Shown here: positions 42,566 to 50,917 of the stretch, in pieces
Layout: each line of letters begins with the position of its first letter
Position numbering within the stretch: the first letter of the stretch is position 1
Assembly (NCBI GenBank): GCA_002392745.1
Contig: DGHR01000007.1
Coordinates: 108,512 to 172,511 of the forward strand
DNA: 64,000 nt
Source of the DNA: Bacteroidales bacterium UBA3843
GTDB lineage: Bacteria; Bacteroidota; Bacteroidia; Bacteroidales; Paludibacteraceae
Direction: 5' to 3'
Position numbers and translations under genes: made by a program
Notes under the pieces: model-generated
The model's input: the letters and a program-made list of their open reading frames with translations, nothing else
The model's database searches: none
Told to the model about the DNA's origin: nothing

Positions 42566-42861
42566 ATGGATGTAATCTTTCAAAAAGACTACCTGAGCGA
42601 TTTATATTATACCGGTAAAACGAGCGATAAACAACACCGCTATCAACCTGAAGTAGTGCGCAAATATGCCAAGGTTGTAGGCCTACTGGAGGCAGTCAGC
42701 AGGATGGAAGACTTGTACCGATTCAATTCGCTCCATTTTGAGGCTCTTGAAGGGCGGAACCCCTTTTTTCAGTAAGGATTGATATCCATTACAGACTGGT
42801 TTTCCAGATGGCCAGTAAAGCCGGAGAAACAGTCTTTACAATCTGCAAATTAGAAGATTAA
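42566..42861 (+). pseudogene. higB: HigB-type toxin gene with a frameshift
   Basis: The first frame gives 69 residues (MDVIFQKDYLSDLYYTGK ... LHFEALEGRNPFFQ-stop). If one base is skipped in CCCCTTTTTTCAG (42757-42769), the protein continues SVRIDIHYRLVFQMASKAGE and TVFTICKLED to TAA at 42859-42861, giving about 98 residues, the normal length and the normal ending of HigB/RelE-like toxins. HigB cuts mRNA at the ribosome; HigA neutralises it. The break falls in a C4T6 run, so a slippage mutation, sequencing error, or programmed or phase-variable frameshifting all remain possible. higA follows after 11 nt and is intact. Confidence 0.85.
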
Positions 42862-42872
42862 AGCATGATATT

Positions 42873-43184
42873 ATGGCAGCATTAGGTTATCCCTTCTACC
42901 CGGTACATCCGGGTGAGGTAATCAAAGACGAACTGAAGGCACGCAATATATCCCAACGTGAGTTTGCGCGTCAGGTACATATGTCTTACACGGTATTGAA
43001 CGAGCTGGTTAATGGCAAACGGTCATTAACTCCATCAACGGCTCTTATGTTTGAGACCGCACTGGATATTCCTGCTGACGCATTGATGGCTATTCAAACC
43101 AAATACAATATGCAAACAGCAAGGCAAGACCGCAAGTTGCAATCATGGCTATCGCGTATTCCGCGAGTAGCAGCCATGTTATGA
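42873..43184 (+). CDS. higA: HigA-type antitoxin, XRE HTH
   Basis: 103 residues; HPGEVIKDELKARNISQREF and ARQVHMSYTVLNELVNGKRS form the HigA-family helix-turn-helix. HigA binds the toxin and represses its own promoter. The C terminus (QDRKLQSWLSRIPRVAAML) is complete. The gene is 11 nt after the frameshifted higB. An intact antitoxin beside a broken toxin is commonly seen when a module decays. A short spacer leads to a surface-protein gene. Confidence 0.92.
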   Translation: MAALGYPFYPVHPGEVIKDELKARNISQREFARQVHMSYTVLNELVNGKRSLTPSTALMFETALDIPADALMAIQTKYNMQTARQDRKLQSWLSRIPRVAAML

Positions 43185-43228
43185 TAAAGGAAGAATGAAC
43201 AAAAACATCATTTAACAATAACACAACC

Positions 43229-45862
43229 ATGAAGAAATTTTTCTTATTTTTAGCAGCGTGCGCGATGAGTATCGCGATGTCCGCTGCAGTGAGCATTACC
43301 ATCAATCCGAGCCATGTGGATTTCGGAGAAGTGAGTATCAAGGGCAAGACCAGTGTAGAGGGTTCCGCCACATTTGATGTAACCTATTCCGGTCTGGTGG
43401 AATATTGCGGTGTAGTTTTTGAGGATGTCGAGATGCCGGAAGACGGAGCTGCATTCTGGATTGAAGGAACGAACACAGACGGATGGATCTACAGCGGCGA
43501 TGCATACAACCCGGCGGAAGGTGAAGGTCTGACGCTCCATTATATGGCAGACAAAGCCGGTACGTACACCGGTAAGATTCGTTTCTACAGTTACAACAGC
43601 GATGATGATTGGTACAACAAGGTGCCCGGCACATCATATTATATGACGATGAAGCTGGTGGTTACCGATGAGGCTATCGTAGCAAAAACCACTCCGTTCG
43701 AGCGTATCAATAGCACGAGCGAGTTGAAAGACGGCGACGAGGTGGTGTTTGTTGATGAGACAAGTGGCGCTGTGAGCGCTCCGCTGAACGGAGCATACCT
43801 GCCGGCATTGACAGAAGGCGTGAAGGTGGACAAAGCCACCGGCAAAGCCGATGTACCGGCCGGAGCACAAACATTTATACTGAAACAATACAGCGGCAAC
43901 TGGCAGTTCATCTATCCGGACGACAGCGAGAAAGCCCTGTTGCTGGATTATAGTTCGAACAGCGGAAAGGGTGCTTTCACCACCACATATGCCGTTGGTC
44001 AGACGGTCAAAAGCTGGGAGATAACCATCAGTGGAGGCGTGGCCTCTGTGATTCGCCCGAACGAAGCAGACCCGGCATACCCCGTCCGCTTCAACAGCGA
44101 CCGTTTCAAACCCTACATGAGCGAGAGTACAGGTACAGACATCGCACTTTATAAGAAATCCGGTGAGGCGCAGGAGATAAAGAGCAGCGTGGTTCTGAAT
44201 ACGGAGAGTGTGACGTTCACAGACTGCGAGCTGGGCGAGACGCAGAGCGTAGAGGTAAGTTATACCGCGGAGAACCTGACGGACGATATCATCTGGGCCG
44301 TTGAGGGTACGGACGCTGCGCTCTTTGAGGTCAAAGAAGAAGGCGACAACAAGAGCGGCAAAGTAACTGTGACCTACAAAGGAACGGGTACCAAGACCGG
44401 CGCCGTTGACGCCAAGTTGAGCTACCTGACCCAGGATATCAAACTCGACCCGATGGAGGGTTCGTTCCCCATCTCGCTGACATTGATTGACAATACCGTC
44501 AAACTGACGAAGATAGAGTTCGTGGGTGCGCCGGAGACGATTGACCAGCACCAGACGATAGACATGAGCCAGTATCTGGTATTCACGCCCAACGACGCGG
44601 TGGACAAATCCGTGACATGGTCAACCGACCATGATTATCAGGGCACTATAGACGCCGAGGGCAAACTGTACGCCAAGCAAGTGACAGGCCAGATTATTGT
44701 AACCGTGACTTCGGTCCGCGTACCGGAAGTGAGCGCCAGCCATACGCTGACCATTACTGTGCCGACCATCACTGATTTTACATTGTCGAAGAGCGAAGTG
44801 ACGCTCTACACAGGCGGTACGGAAACGATGAGCATAACTGCGTTTGTGCCGAACTATGCCACCGCTACCGCCACATGGGCAAGCAGCAATACGGAAGTAG
44901 CGACGGTCAGCAAGAGCGGCGTGATAACCGCCAAGGCCATCGGCGAAGCAGAGATAAGCGCCACCATCGGTGAGGTGGTCAAGAAATGTCAGGTGCACGT
45001 AGTGCCCGTAACGGTAGAGAGTATCGCTTTCGCCACCACAGAGGCCAGCCTGACTGTCGGTTCGCAGCTGCAACTGGCGCCGGTGGTAACTCCCGCCCAG
45101 GCTGCAGACGATTACACCATTACCTATGTCTCGGACAACGAAGAGACGGCCACCGTCAGCACTGACGGAGTAGTGAAGGGTATCGCAGAAGGAGACGCTG
45201 TCATTACTGCCACGATTGACGGCAAGAGCGCACAGATAACCATTCATGTCGTAGCTGCGGCGACCTTTGCCAAACTGACCAACCCGAGTGTGCTGGCCGC
45301 CAAGGACACCATCATCCTTGCTGCTATCTACGAAACCAACGGAGTGATAGCCGGCAAACGCGATGGCAAGAAATTGACCGTACTGACTGAAGGAGTGACA
45401 GTAACAGAGACTGAGGCTTATGCTGATGAGGCATGCCGTATGGTTCTGGGCACGGAGAGCGGCCAAAAGGGGTATACGCTGACCATAGCGGGCGCTAGCA
45501 AACCGATTGCTGTGGCAGCCAATGCAAACGATATCGTGGATGCCAACACGCAGAACGGCAGATACTGGGAATTCGTAGCCGATGGAAGCAACGGGTATTA
45601 CGTCCGCAACCTGCTGAACACGAACGCGATGTTCAAATACCATATCGGCAATGCCGCTATCAAACCCTACAAAGCCACGACAACGGGTGCCGTCTATGTA
45701 TATGTTTACTACCGTAAGTATGTAGCACCTATAGGCACAGATATAGAGGAAGTACAAGGTGACAATGTACAATGTACCAAGGTGCTGCGCGATGGTCGAC
45801 TGATGATTATCCGCAACGGAGTGGTTTATACGGTTGACGGGAAGATAGGTTATAGGTTATAG
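43229..45862 (+). CDS. Exported protein with Big_2 domains
   Basis: 877 residues with a signal peptide (1-20). Three Ig-like Big_2 units are clear toward the C-terminal half, for example TATATWASSNTEVATVSKSG with VITAKAIGEAEIS, and SDNEETATVSTDGVVKGIAE. The N-terminal region resembles a choice-of-anchor type fold (SHVDFGEVSIKG). The C-terminal end KVLRDGRLMIIRNGVVYTVD is a short version of the surface-protein terminal segment and is followed by GKIGYRL, written by the GGTTATA heptamer array, which also supplies the stop codon. The segment EEVQGDNVQCTKV just before it is encoded by GTACAA-type repeats. Probably surface-exposed. Confidence 0.8.
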   Translation: MKKFFLFLAACAMSIAMSAAVSITINPSHVDFGEVSIKGKTSVEGSATFDVTYSGLVEYCGVVFEDVEMPEDGAAFWIEGTNTDGWIYSGDAYNPAEGEGLTLHYMADKAGTYTGKIRFYSYNSDDDWYNKVPGTSYYMTMKLVVTDEAIVAKTTPFERINSTSELKDGDEVVFVDETSGAVSAPLNGAYLPALTEGVKVDKATGKADVPAGAQTFILKQYSGNWQFIYPDDSEKALLLDYSSNSGKGAFTTTYAVGQTVKSWEITISGGVASVIRPNEADPAYPVRFNSDRFKPYMSESTGTDIALYKKSGEAQEIKSSVVLNTESVTFTDCELGETQSVEVSYTAENLTDDIIWAVEGTDAALFEVKEEGDNKSGKVTVTYKGTGTKTGAVDAKLSYLTQDIKLDPMEGSFPISLTLIDNTVKLTKIEFVGAPETIDQHQTIDMSQYLVFTPNDAVDKSVTWSTDHDYQGTIDAEGKLYAKQVTGQIIVTVTSVRVPEVSASHTLTITVPTITDFTLSKSEVTLYTGGTETMSITAFVPNYATATATWASSNTEVATVSKSGVITAKAIGEAEISATIGEVVKKCQVHVVPVTVESIAFATTEASLTVGSQLQLAPVVTPAQAADDYTITYVSDNEETATVSTDGVVKGIAEGDAVITATIDGKSAQITIHVVAAATFAKLTNPSVLAAKDTIILAAIYETNGVIAGKRDGKKLTVLTEGVTVTETEAYADEACRMVLGTESGQKGYTLTIAGASKPIAVAANANDIVDANTQNGRYWEFVADGSNGYYVRNLLNTNAMFKYHIGNAAIKPYKATTTGAVYVYVYYRKYVAPIGTDIEEVQGDNVQCTKVLRDGRLMIIRNGVVYTVDGKIGYRL

Positions 45863-45892
45863 GTTATTGGTTATAGGTTATAGGTGTATGGT
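45846..45892. repeat. GGTTATA heptamer array containing a stop codon
   Basis: ATAGGTT repeated six times with one ATTGGTT; the first two units encode the last residues of the 877-residue protein and its TAG/TAA. Confidence 0.9.
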
Positions 45893-45894
45893 GA

Positions 45895-46131
45895 TTTAGA
45901 AAAAAATAAAGAAAATAAATTGATTATAAAGAAAATATTTTTAGAAAAAAAATAGATAAACCCTTCCGCCGGTGCTACATGGAATATGGCCTACGCGGCC
46001 TGAGCGTAAATGCCTACTAATTCGCGTATTCGAGCGAGCTCAATACACGCCTTACTATTCCTTTCCGCACTGCTAAAAGCAGTTCTATTCCATGTATCTC
46101 CGTCGTCAGCGATAAACATAAATAAAGGTTA
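45895..46131 (+). repeat. 237-bp element with closing stem (copy B)
   Basis: TACATGGAATA (45976-45986) pairs with TATTCCATGTA (46086-46096). About a dozen substitutions against copy A; the outer stem gains one pair here. The core dyads are kept. Confidence 0.9.
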
Positions 46132-46152
46132 TAGGTTATTGGTGATTGGTGT

Positions 46153-46337
46153 ACGGTGTTAAAAACGTAAAAAAGGCAGGATGATGAGTCCTGCTTTTTT
46201 GTAGATGCGGCATTCAATGCCAAGCAAAAAAAGAAAGAAATGCCGTCTAACAGACGGCGCAATACAAAGAATCTAACGACGGCAAAAATGCCGCCGAACA
46301 GAACAAAACTCACAGGCAAGTTACAGTTTAGAGGTGA
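46153..46337 (+). repeat. Multi-hairpin element (copy 2)
   Basis: GTGTTAAAAACG, then AAAAAAGGCAGGA/TCCTGCTTTTTT (terminator-like both ways), GGCATT/AATGCC, GCCGTCT/AGACGGC, ACGGC/GCCG. Same family as 14372-14547. Confidence 0.92.
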
Positions 46338-46363
46338 AAGGTGAAAGGTGAAAGGTGAAAGGT
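46323..46363. repeat. GGTGAAA heptamers
   Basis: AGAGGTGAAA, GGTGAAA, GGTGAAA, GGTGAAA, GGTG between two copies of the multi-hairpin element. Confidence 0.85.
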
Positions 46364-46507
46364 GTTAAAAACGTAAAAAAGGCAGGATGATGAGTCCTGC
46401 TTTTTTGTAGATGCGGCATTCAATGCCAAGCAAAAAAAAGAAAGAAATGCCGTCTAATAGACGGCGCAATACAAAGAATTTAACGACGGCAAAAATGCCG
46501 CAGAACT
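46362..46507 (+). repeat. Multi-hairpin element (copy 3)
   Basis: Follows copy 2 in the same orientation and is shorter at the 3' end. One stem base changes (GTCTAAC versus GTCTAAT in the loop side) and the stems remain paired. Confidence 0.92.
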
Positions 46508-46590
46508 ATCCGGTCTTCTTTGTGTAGATTTGCATAAAGGGCGGAAAAATTGACATTTTTTCTCTAAATATTATTTTTTAAAACATTTTG

Positions 46591-46622
46591 TTTGGTAGTT
46601 TACCGATTTATAATTATCTTTG
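46591..46622 (+). promoter_or_regulatory. Promoter of endonuclease I gene
   Basis: TTTG (46591-46594), 20 nt, TAtcTTTG (46615-46622); transcription would begin about 46629. Confidence 0.75.
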
Positions 46623-46627
46623 CACAC

Positions 46628-46675
46628 TTTTTCGCTTCCGTCCACCGAATGGTGGCAGTGAGCAGAAGCGAAAAA
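46628..46675 (+). promoter_or_regulatory. Nested hairpin over the start codon
   Basis: TTTTTCGCTTC (46628-46638) pairs with GAAGCGAAAAA (46665-46675) and CCACC (46642-46646) with GGTGG (46651-46655). The ATG at 46649-46651 lies in the inner loop. The base of the hairpin coincides with the predicted transcription start. Confidence 0.65.
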
Positions 46676-49438
46676 AGCGACGCCTTGAAGACCACGAAAA
46701 ACATATTCTACAGGCTGCAGCGTTGGCTGCTTATTCCTATTCTTTCGCTATGGGTTGTTCTGCCATCATTGGCAGTGACTTCGGCGTATTACAGCAGTCT
46801 TGACAACAAGAGCGGAGCAAATCTGTTTGCCGCCATACATACGGTGAGTAAGACCGGTTATTCCTCTTTGGGCTATGCGGGATTATGGACCGCTTACAAG
46901 ACGACAGATGTCTATCCCGCAGGGCATCCCAATGCCGGCAAGATATGGGATATGTATGGCGGTTGCACATTTACTTATAGTAGCAATCAATGTGGATCTT
47001 ATAGCGACGAATGCGATTGCTACAACCGTGAGCACTCTATTCCCAAAAGTTGGTTCGGAGGTTCCGAAAACAGCAATACTCCCGGTACTGATCTGTTCCA
47101 TATTTTCCCTACTGATGGTTATGTTAACAACAAGCGCAGTAATTATGCCTTCGGCGAAGTGAGTAGCGCCACCTATAGCTATAACAACAGCAAACTGGGT
47201 TCCCCGAAGAGTATCACCGTCAGCAACACGATTTTGGAGGCCTCCGGCTCCAATACACAGACCTGCAGCACATCGCCTGTCTTTGAGCCATGCGATGAGT
47301 ACAAGGGCGATTTTGCACGTGCCTATTTCGGCACAATGGTGCGATGGGCCAACGGAGATTACCAGACATTTACAAAAGGTGACGGTGCGGCTATATTTAA
47401 TACGGCCTATGATGCTTCTCATTACTACGGATTGACCGCCTATGGTGTAGCCTTGCTGATGAAATGGCATCGCGCGGATCCTGTCAGTCAGAAGGAAATA
47501 GACCGCAATAATGCCTGCCAAAACACCCAAGGCAACCGCAATCCGTTTATCGATTATCCGTGTCTGGCGGAGTATTTATGGGGCAACAAGACCGGTGAGA
47601 CCTTCAAACTAACCGAGGTACTTGGTTCGTTTGAGAGCAGTTTTGAGGCAGGAGTGAGCGACGGTTGCAGTTGCGGCGTAATAACCACGTTGAGTTTTGC
47701 CAACAGCAGTGTCAGTGTGAATACCGGCAACACCATAACGAACGCCGCTACCACCAATTCAACCTGCGCCACCATTACTTATACCAGCAGCAATACTTCT
47801 GTAGCCACTGTTAGCTCCGCCGGTGTTATCCAGGGTGTAGCAGAAGGAACATGTACCATCACTGCTTCTATTTCCGCCTGCGGTGATTATAGTGCCAAGA
47901 CAGCGACCTGCACTGTGAAGGTAGGTACTTCGTATACCGTGACATGGATGGCGAACGGAGCGCCTTACCATTCGAATACAGCCGTGAGCGGCAGCAGTCC
48001 GTCTGTCCCTGAGGCTCCGGACGATTGTGACGCTACACGCGTCTTCCGCGGCTGGACAGCCAGCAGCAGCCATAGCGGCAACAGTGCCCCCGACGATATG
48101 TTTACCACCTCGGCGCCGCCTGTAACAAAGGCCACCACCTACTATGCCGTTTATGCTGACAAGAGCAGCAGCGGCAGCGGAACGGTAAACACAACCGTTT
48201 CGATGAATTCTTTCAATGCAATATCCGGAAATGTGGAAGACGATAGCAACGTAAGTTATATAGCAGCACAAGGTAGTGCAGGAACAGCTCCTGCTATATA
48301 TAGCAATGTGATACGTATTTATCAAAACGGCGGTACATTGACCATTAGTGCGAACAATAGCAAAAAACTGACGAGCATAACTATCGGTTCATCAATGGCC
48401 ACGTCTGTATCTTATTCGGTAGACGGCGGAAGCGCCAGCGCAAACCAATCAATATCTGCCAATGGAACTTATACATTAGACGGCATAGAGGCAAGTACTG
48501 TGGTATTTACTTGTAAAGGAACAACCAGTTCTTCCCGTCTATATTTGAATAAATTGTCGGTTACATATTCCGGCACAGGTTCTACCACTACCTATAGCAA
48601 TTATTCGCTGAACTGCAGCACGGCCCCTGTGACCGCCACAGCGACCTTCAAGAATAACGGTGCCACCTTCGCAACCCAGAGCGGCACAGCCGGTACGCCA
48701 ATCACTATAGACGACCCGACTCCCTGTGCGGGATACACCTTCGAGGGGTGGAGTACACATGAGTACGCAACCGGCAACACCGAAGCCGCCGTGATTGATT
48801 TCGCCGGCACAATCCCGTACGCCAACACCACCTACTATGCCGTTTACAGCAAGACCGTAAGCGGAGGCAGCACCCTGACCAATAACTACAAGAAGATAAC
48901 TACAGCCGGTGAACTGACCAGCGGCAATTATCTCATCGTAGGCAACAGCAGCGGTTACCAGGCAATGAGCACCACCTGGAAGGACACCTATTATTTGTCC
49001 CCGACGGCGGTAACCCCCGCATCGGATGTCATCACCACCACAGATGCCACGATTGTCTGGACCATCACAGTAAGCGGCAGCCAAGTGACTATCAGCAATG
49101 CCGAAGCCGGCAATCTGTATATTGAGCAGTCGGGCTCTTACTACAACATCAAGTTGGGCGACAACACCACTGACAACAAATTCACCTACAGCGTGACGGA
49201 CGGCAACTGGTTGTTCCGCTCCGTCACCTATACCGACCGGGTGCTGGAATACTACAGTTCGAAATCACGATGGGCATACTATACCTCGGCCGACGCGCCT
49301 GTTTATCTATACAAACAGCAATCCGAAGCGACCGGCACCACCTATCACACCACTTCACCGGATTGTACATGCCGGGTAACGGTGACGGTTGTGTCCGGCG
49401 ACGAGAGTCAGGGAACAGTAAGTATAACAGCCTTGTAA
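46649..49438 (+). CDS. Secreted endonuclease I family nuclease with surface repeats
   Basis: 929 residues from the ATG at 46649; earlier starts lie within or before the promoter. The signal segment is about residues 26-43. The endonuclease I (EndA/NucM) domain spans about 45-350: CDCYNREHSIPKSWFGG with N126 and H129, then DLFHIFPTDGYVNNKRSNY (148-166), the beta-beta-alpha metal site. Such enzymes degrade DNA non-specifically outside the cell. Behind it lie Big_2-like (VATVSSAGVIQGVAEGT), InlB-like (DCDATRVFRGWTASSSHSG; CAGYTFEGWSTHEYATG) and carbohydrate-type beta modules. The end, VTVTVVSGDESQGTVSITAL, is the first half of an InlB-type repeat whose second half opens the next gene. There is no sorting domain. 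Confidence 0.85.
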   Translation: MVAVSRSEKSDALKTTKNIFYRLQRWLLIPILSLWVVLPSLAVTSAYYSSLDNKSGANLFAAIHTVSKTGYSSLGYAGLWTAYKTTDVYPAGHPNAGKIWDMYGGCTFTYSSNQCGSYSDECDCYNREHSIPKSWFGGSENSNTPGTDLFHIFPTDGYVNNKRSNYAFGEVSSATYSYNNSKLGSPKSITVSNTILEASGSNTQTCSTSPVFEPCDEYKGDFARAYFGTMVRWANGDYQTFTKGDGAAIFNTAYDASHYYGLTAYGVALLMKWHRADPVSQKEIDRNNACQNTQGNRNPFIDYPCLAEYLWGNKTGETFKLTEVLGSFESSFEAGVSDGCSCGVITTLSFANSSVSVNTGNTITNAATTNSTCATITYTSSNTSVATVSSAGVIQGVAEGTCTITASISACGDYSAKTATCTVKVGTSYTVTWMANGAPYHSNTAVSGSSPSVPEAPDDCDATRVFRGWTASSSHSGNSAPDDMFTTSAPPVTKATTYYAVYADKSSSGSGTVNTTVSMNSFNAISGNVEDDSNVSYIAAQGSAGTAPAIYSNVIRIYQNGGTLTISANNSKKLTSITIGSSMATSVSYSVDGGSASANQSISANGTYTLDGIEASTVVFTCKGTTSSSRLYLNKLSVTYSGTGSTTTYSNYSLNCSTAPVTATATFKNNGATFATQSGTAGTPITIDDPTPCAGYTFEGWSTHEYATGNTEAAVIDFAGTIPYANTTYYAVYSKTVSGGSTLTNNYKKITTAGELTSGNYLIVGNSSGYQAMSTTWKDTYYLSPTAVTPASDVITTTDATIVWTITVSGSQVTISNAEAGNLYIEQSGSYYNIKLGDNTTDNKFTYSVTDGNWLFRSVTYTDRVLEYYSSKSRWAYYTSADAPVYLYKQQSEATGTTYHTTSPDCTCRVTVTVVSGDESQGTVSITAL

Positions 49439-49481
49439 ACAAGCAAAGAAATAATACAAACCAATAAAAAACATCACACTC

Positions 49482-50390
49482 ATGAAAAAGATTTTCTCTT
49501 TAGTCATTGCATTGACTACGATGGCCAGCATGGCTTTTGCTGCGGCATTGGAAGTGGACTGCGGCACGCAGGTGCAAATCACAGCTTCGGCGAAGACCGG
49601 CTACCATTTTGTGGAATGGAACGACCACAACACCGACAACCCCCGTACGGTAGATGCTACCGCCGATGTGACATACACGGCGTATTTCGAAATCAACAGT
49701 TACACTATCCGCTTTCTGAATGACGGAGGCGCAGAACTGCAATCGGAAGTGCTGACCCACGGCTCGCCCGTCAGCTACAAGGGGTCGACCCCCACCAAGA
49801 CTTCTACCGCTGAATGGGAATATACATTCGCCGGTTGGACACCGACCATCAACCCCACCGCTACCGCCGATGCGGACTATACCGCCGTCTATGACAAGAC
49901 CAAACGCAAATATGTCATCAAGTTCGTGAACTGGGACGGCACAGAGTTGCAATCATCGGAATGGGAATTCGGCGCCACGCCAATATATTCAGGCGCGACT
50001 CCTACACGTCCGACCTATATGGGCGTGACCTATACCTTCAGCGGATGGGATATGACTATCAGTACCGTAACCGGCACGGCAACCTATACCGCCCAATATT
50101 CAACGGGCTCCGAATCGTATACGATAACCGTTGTTTCGGATGACGACGCTATGGGTACAGTAAGCGGCGGAGGCACCTTTGCATACAACGGAACAGCCAC
50201 TATAACAGCAACCGCCAAAGAATGCTATCGTTTCGTACGCTGGAACGACGGAAACACCAACGCTTCGCGCGACGTGACAGTAACCGGCGCCGCTACGTAT
50301 ACCGCTTATTTCGAGAAGATCCGCTACACCATTACCGTCGTTTCGGATGACGATGGAATGGGTACAGTGAGCGTATCTCCCGCACCATAA
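49482..50390 (+). CDS. Exported InlB-like repeat protein starting and ending in half repeats
   Basis: 302 residues with a signal peptide (1-20). The mature protein begins with the second half of a repeat (CGTQVQITASAKTGYHFVEW ... YTAYFE), continues with InlB-like units (WEYTFAGWTPTINP; GVTYTFSGWDMTIS) and one full divergent repeat (YTITVVSDDDAMGTVSGGG ... YTAYFE), and stops after a first half (YTITVVSDDDGMGTVSVSPA). The next gene again opens with a second half. No sorting domain. Spacing is 43 nt from the endonuclease gene, so the three are likely one transcript. Confidence 0.8.
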   Translation: MKKIFSLVIALTTMASMAFAAALEVDCGTQVQITASAKTGYHFVEWNDHNTDNPRTVDATADVTYTAYFEINSYTIRFLNDGGAELQSEVLTHGSPVSYKGSTPTKTSTAEWEYTFAGWTPTINPTATADADYTAVYDKTKRKYVIKFVNWDGTELQSSEWEFGATPIYSGATPTRPTYMGVTYTFSGWDMTISTVTGTATYTAQYSTGSESYTITVVSDDDAMGTVSGGGTFAYNGTATITATAKECYRFVRWNDGNTNASRDVTVTGAATYTAYFEKIRYTITVVSDDDGMGTVSVSPAP

Positions 50391-50419
50391 CATAGCAACC
50401 GGCAAAGAGTAGCACAGCC

Positions 50420-50902
50420 TTGAAACGGATTGTTCTATACATAACCGCATTGTTCATCAGCCTCGGAGCCATGGCGCAAGCCGGCTCCGCAGGCTGGGTG
50501 CGCAATGAGTATGACTGCGGCGAGTGGATCGAAATCAGCGCCACGGCACTGGAGAATTATCATTTCGTGGGCTGGAGCGACGGTAGTACAGATGCTACGC
50601 GTCGCATAGAGGTGAGCGGCGATGCCGAGTATACCGCCTATTTCGAATGGGCGCCCGGCAAAGTGCTGTTGCTGCCGAATGCCGTCAGTATAAACGATTG
50701 GATGCAAATGGTGGGTCTGGACCCGGACGAGGAGACCTCTATACGCGTGTATAGCTCCAGTGGCCAGATGGTGGGCAACTACACCTCCAAAGACTCGCCT
50801 ACCTACATGCTGCAGGCGCAAGGCGTGAGCGGCTGCTATGTCGTCAAAGTAAACTCGGAAAACATAAAAACCACCTTGAAATACGTGGTGTACGCTTGGT
50901 AA
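50420..50902 (+). CDS. Small type IX-sorted protein starting in a half repeat
   Basis: 160 residues read from a TTG at 50420 (no ATG gives the signal peptide), which starts KRIVLYITALFISLGAMAQ after the initiator. The mature part begins with the second half of an InlB-type repeat (DCGEWIEISATALENYHFVG ... YTAYFEWAPG) and ends with a type IX C-terminal sorting domain (TSIRVYSSSGQMVGNY; GCYVVKVNSENIKTTLKYVV). This would be the terminal part of an ancestral long protein now encoded by three consecutive genes. A TTG start is unusual; decay of the true start is an alternative. Confidence 0.72.
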   Translation: MKRIVLYITALFISLGAMAQAGSAGWVRNEYDCGEWIEISATALENYHFVGWSDGSTDATRRIEVSGDAEYTAYFEWAPGKVLLLPNAVSINDWMQMVGLDPDEETSIRVYSSSGQMVGNYTSKDSPTYMLQAQGVSGCYVVKVNSENIKTTLKYVVYAW

Positions 50903-50917
50903 ACTAAATCCGAGAAA

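Larger units (their letters stand above)
45863..46648. other. 786-nt intergenic region of stacked repeats
   Basis: Order: GGTTATA array, 237-bp element, GGTTATT/GGTGATT heptamers, multi-hairpin element, GGTGAAA heptamers, second multi-hairpin element, then the endonuclease promoter. No gene is seen. Confidence 0.75.

Noticed and set aside
46017..46319. 100-residue minus-strand frame through repeats
   Set aside because: Built from the 237-bp and multi-hairpin elements; hairpin conservation explains it better than coding.
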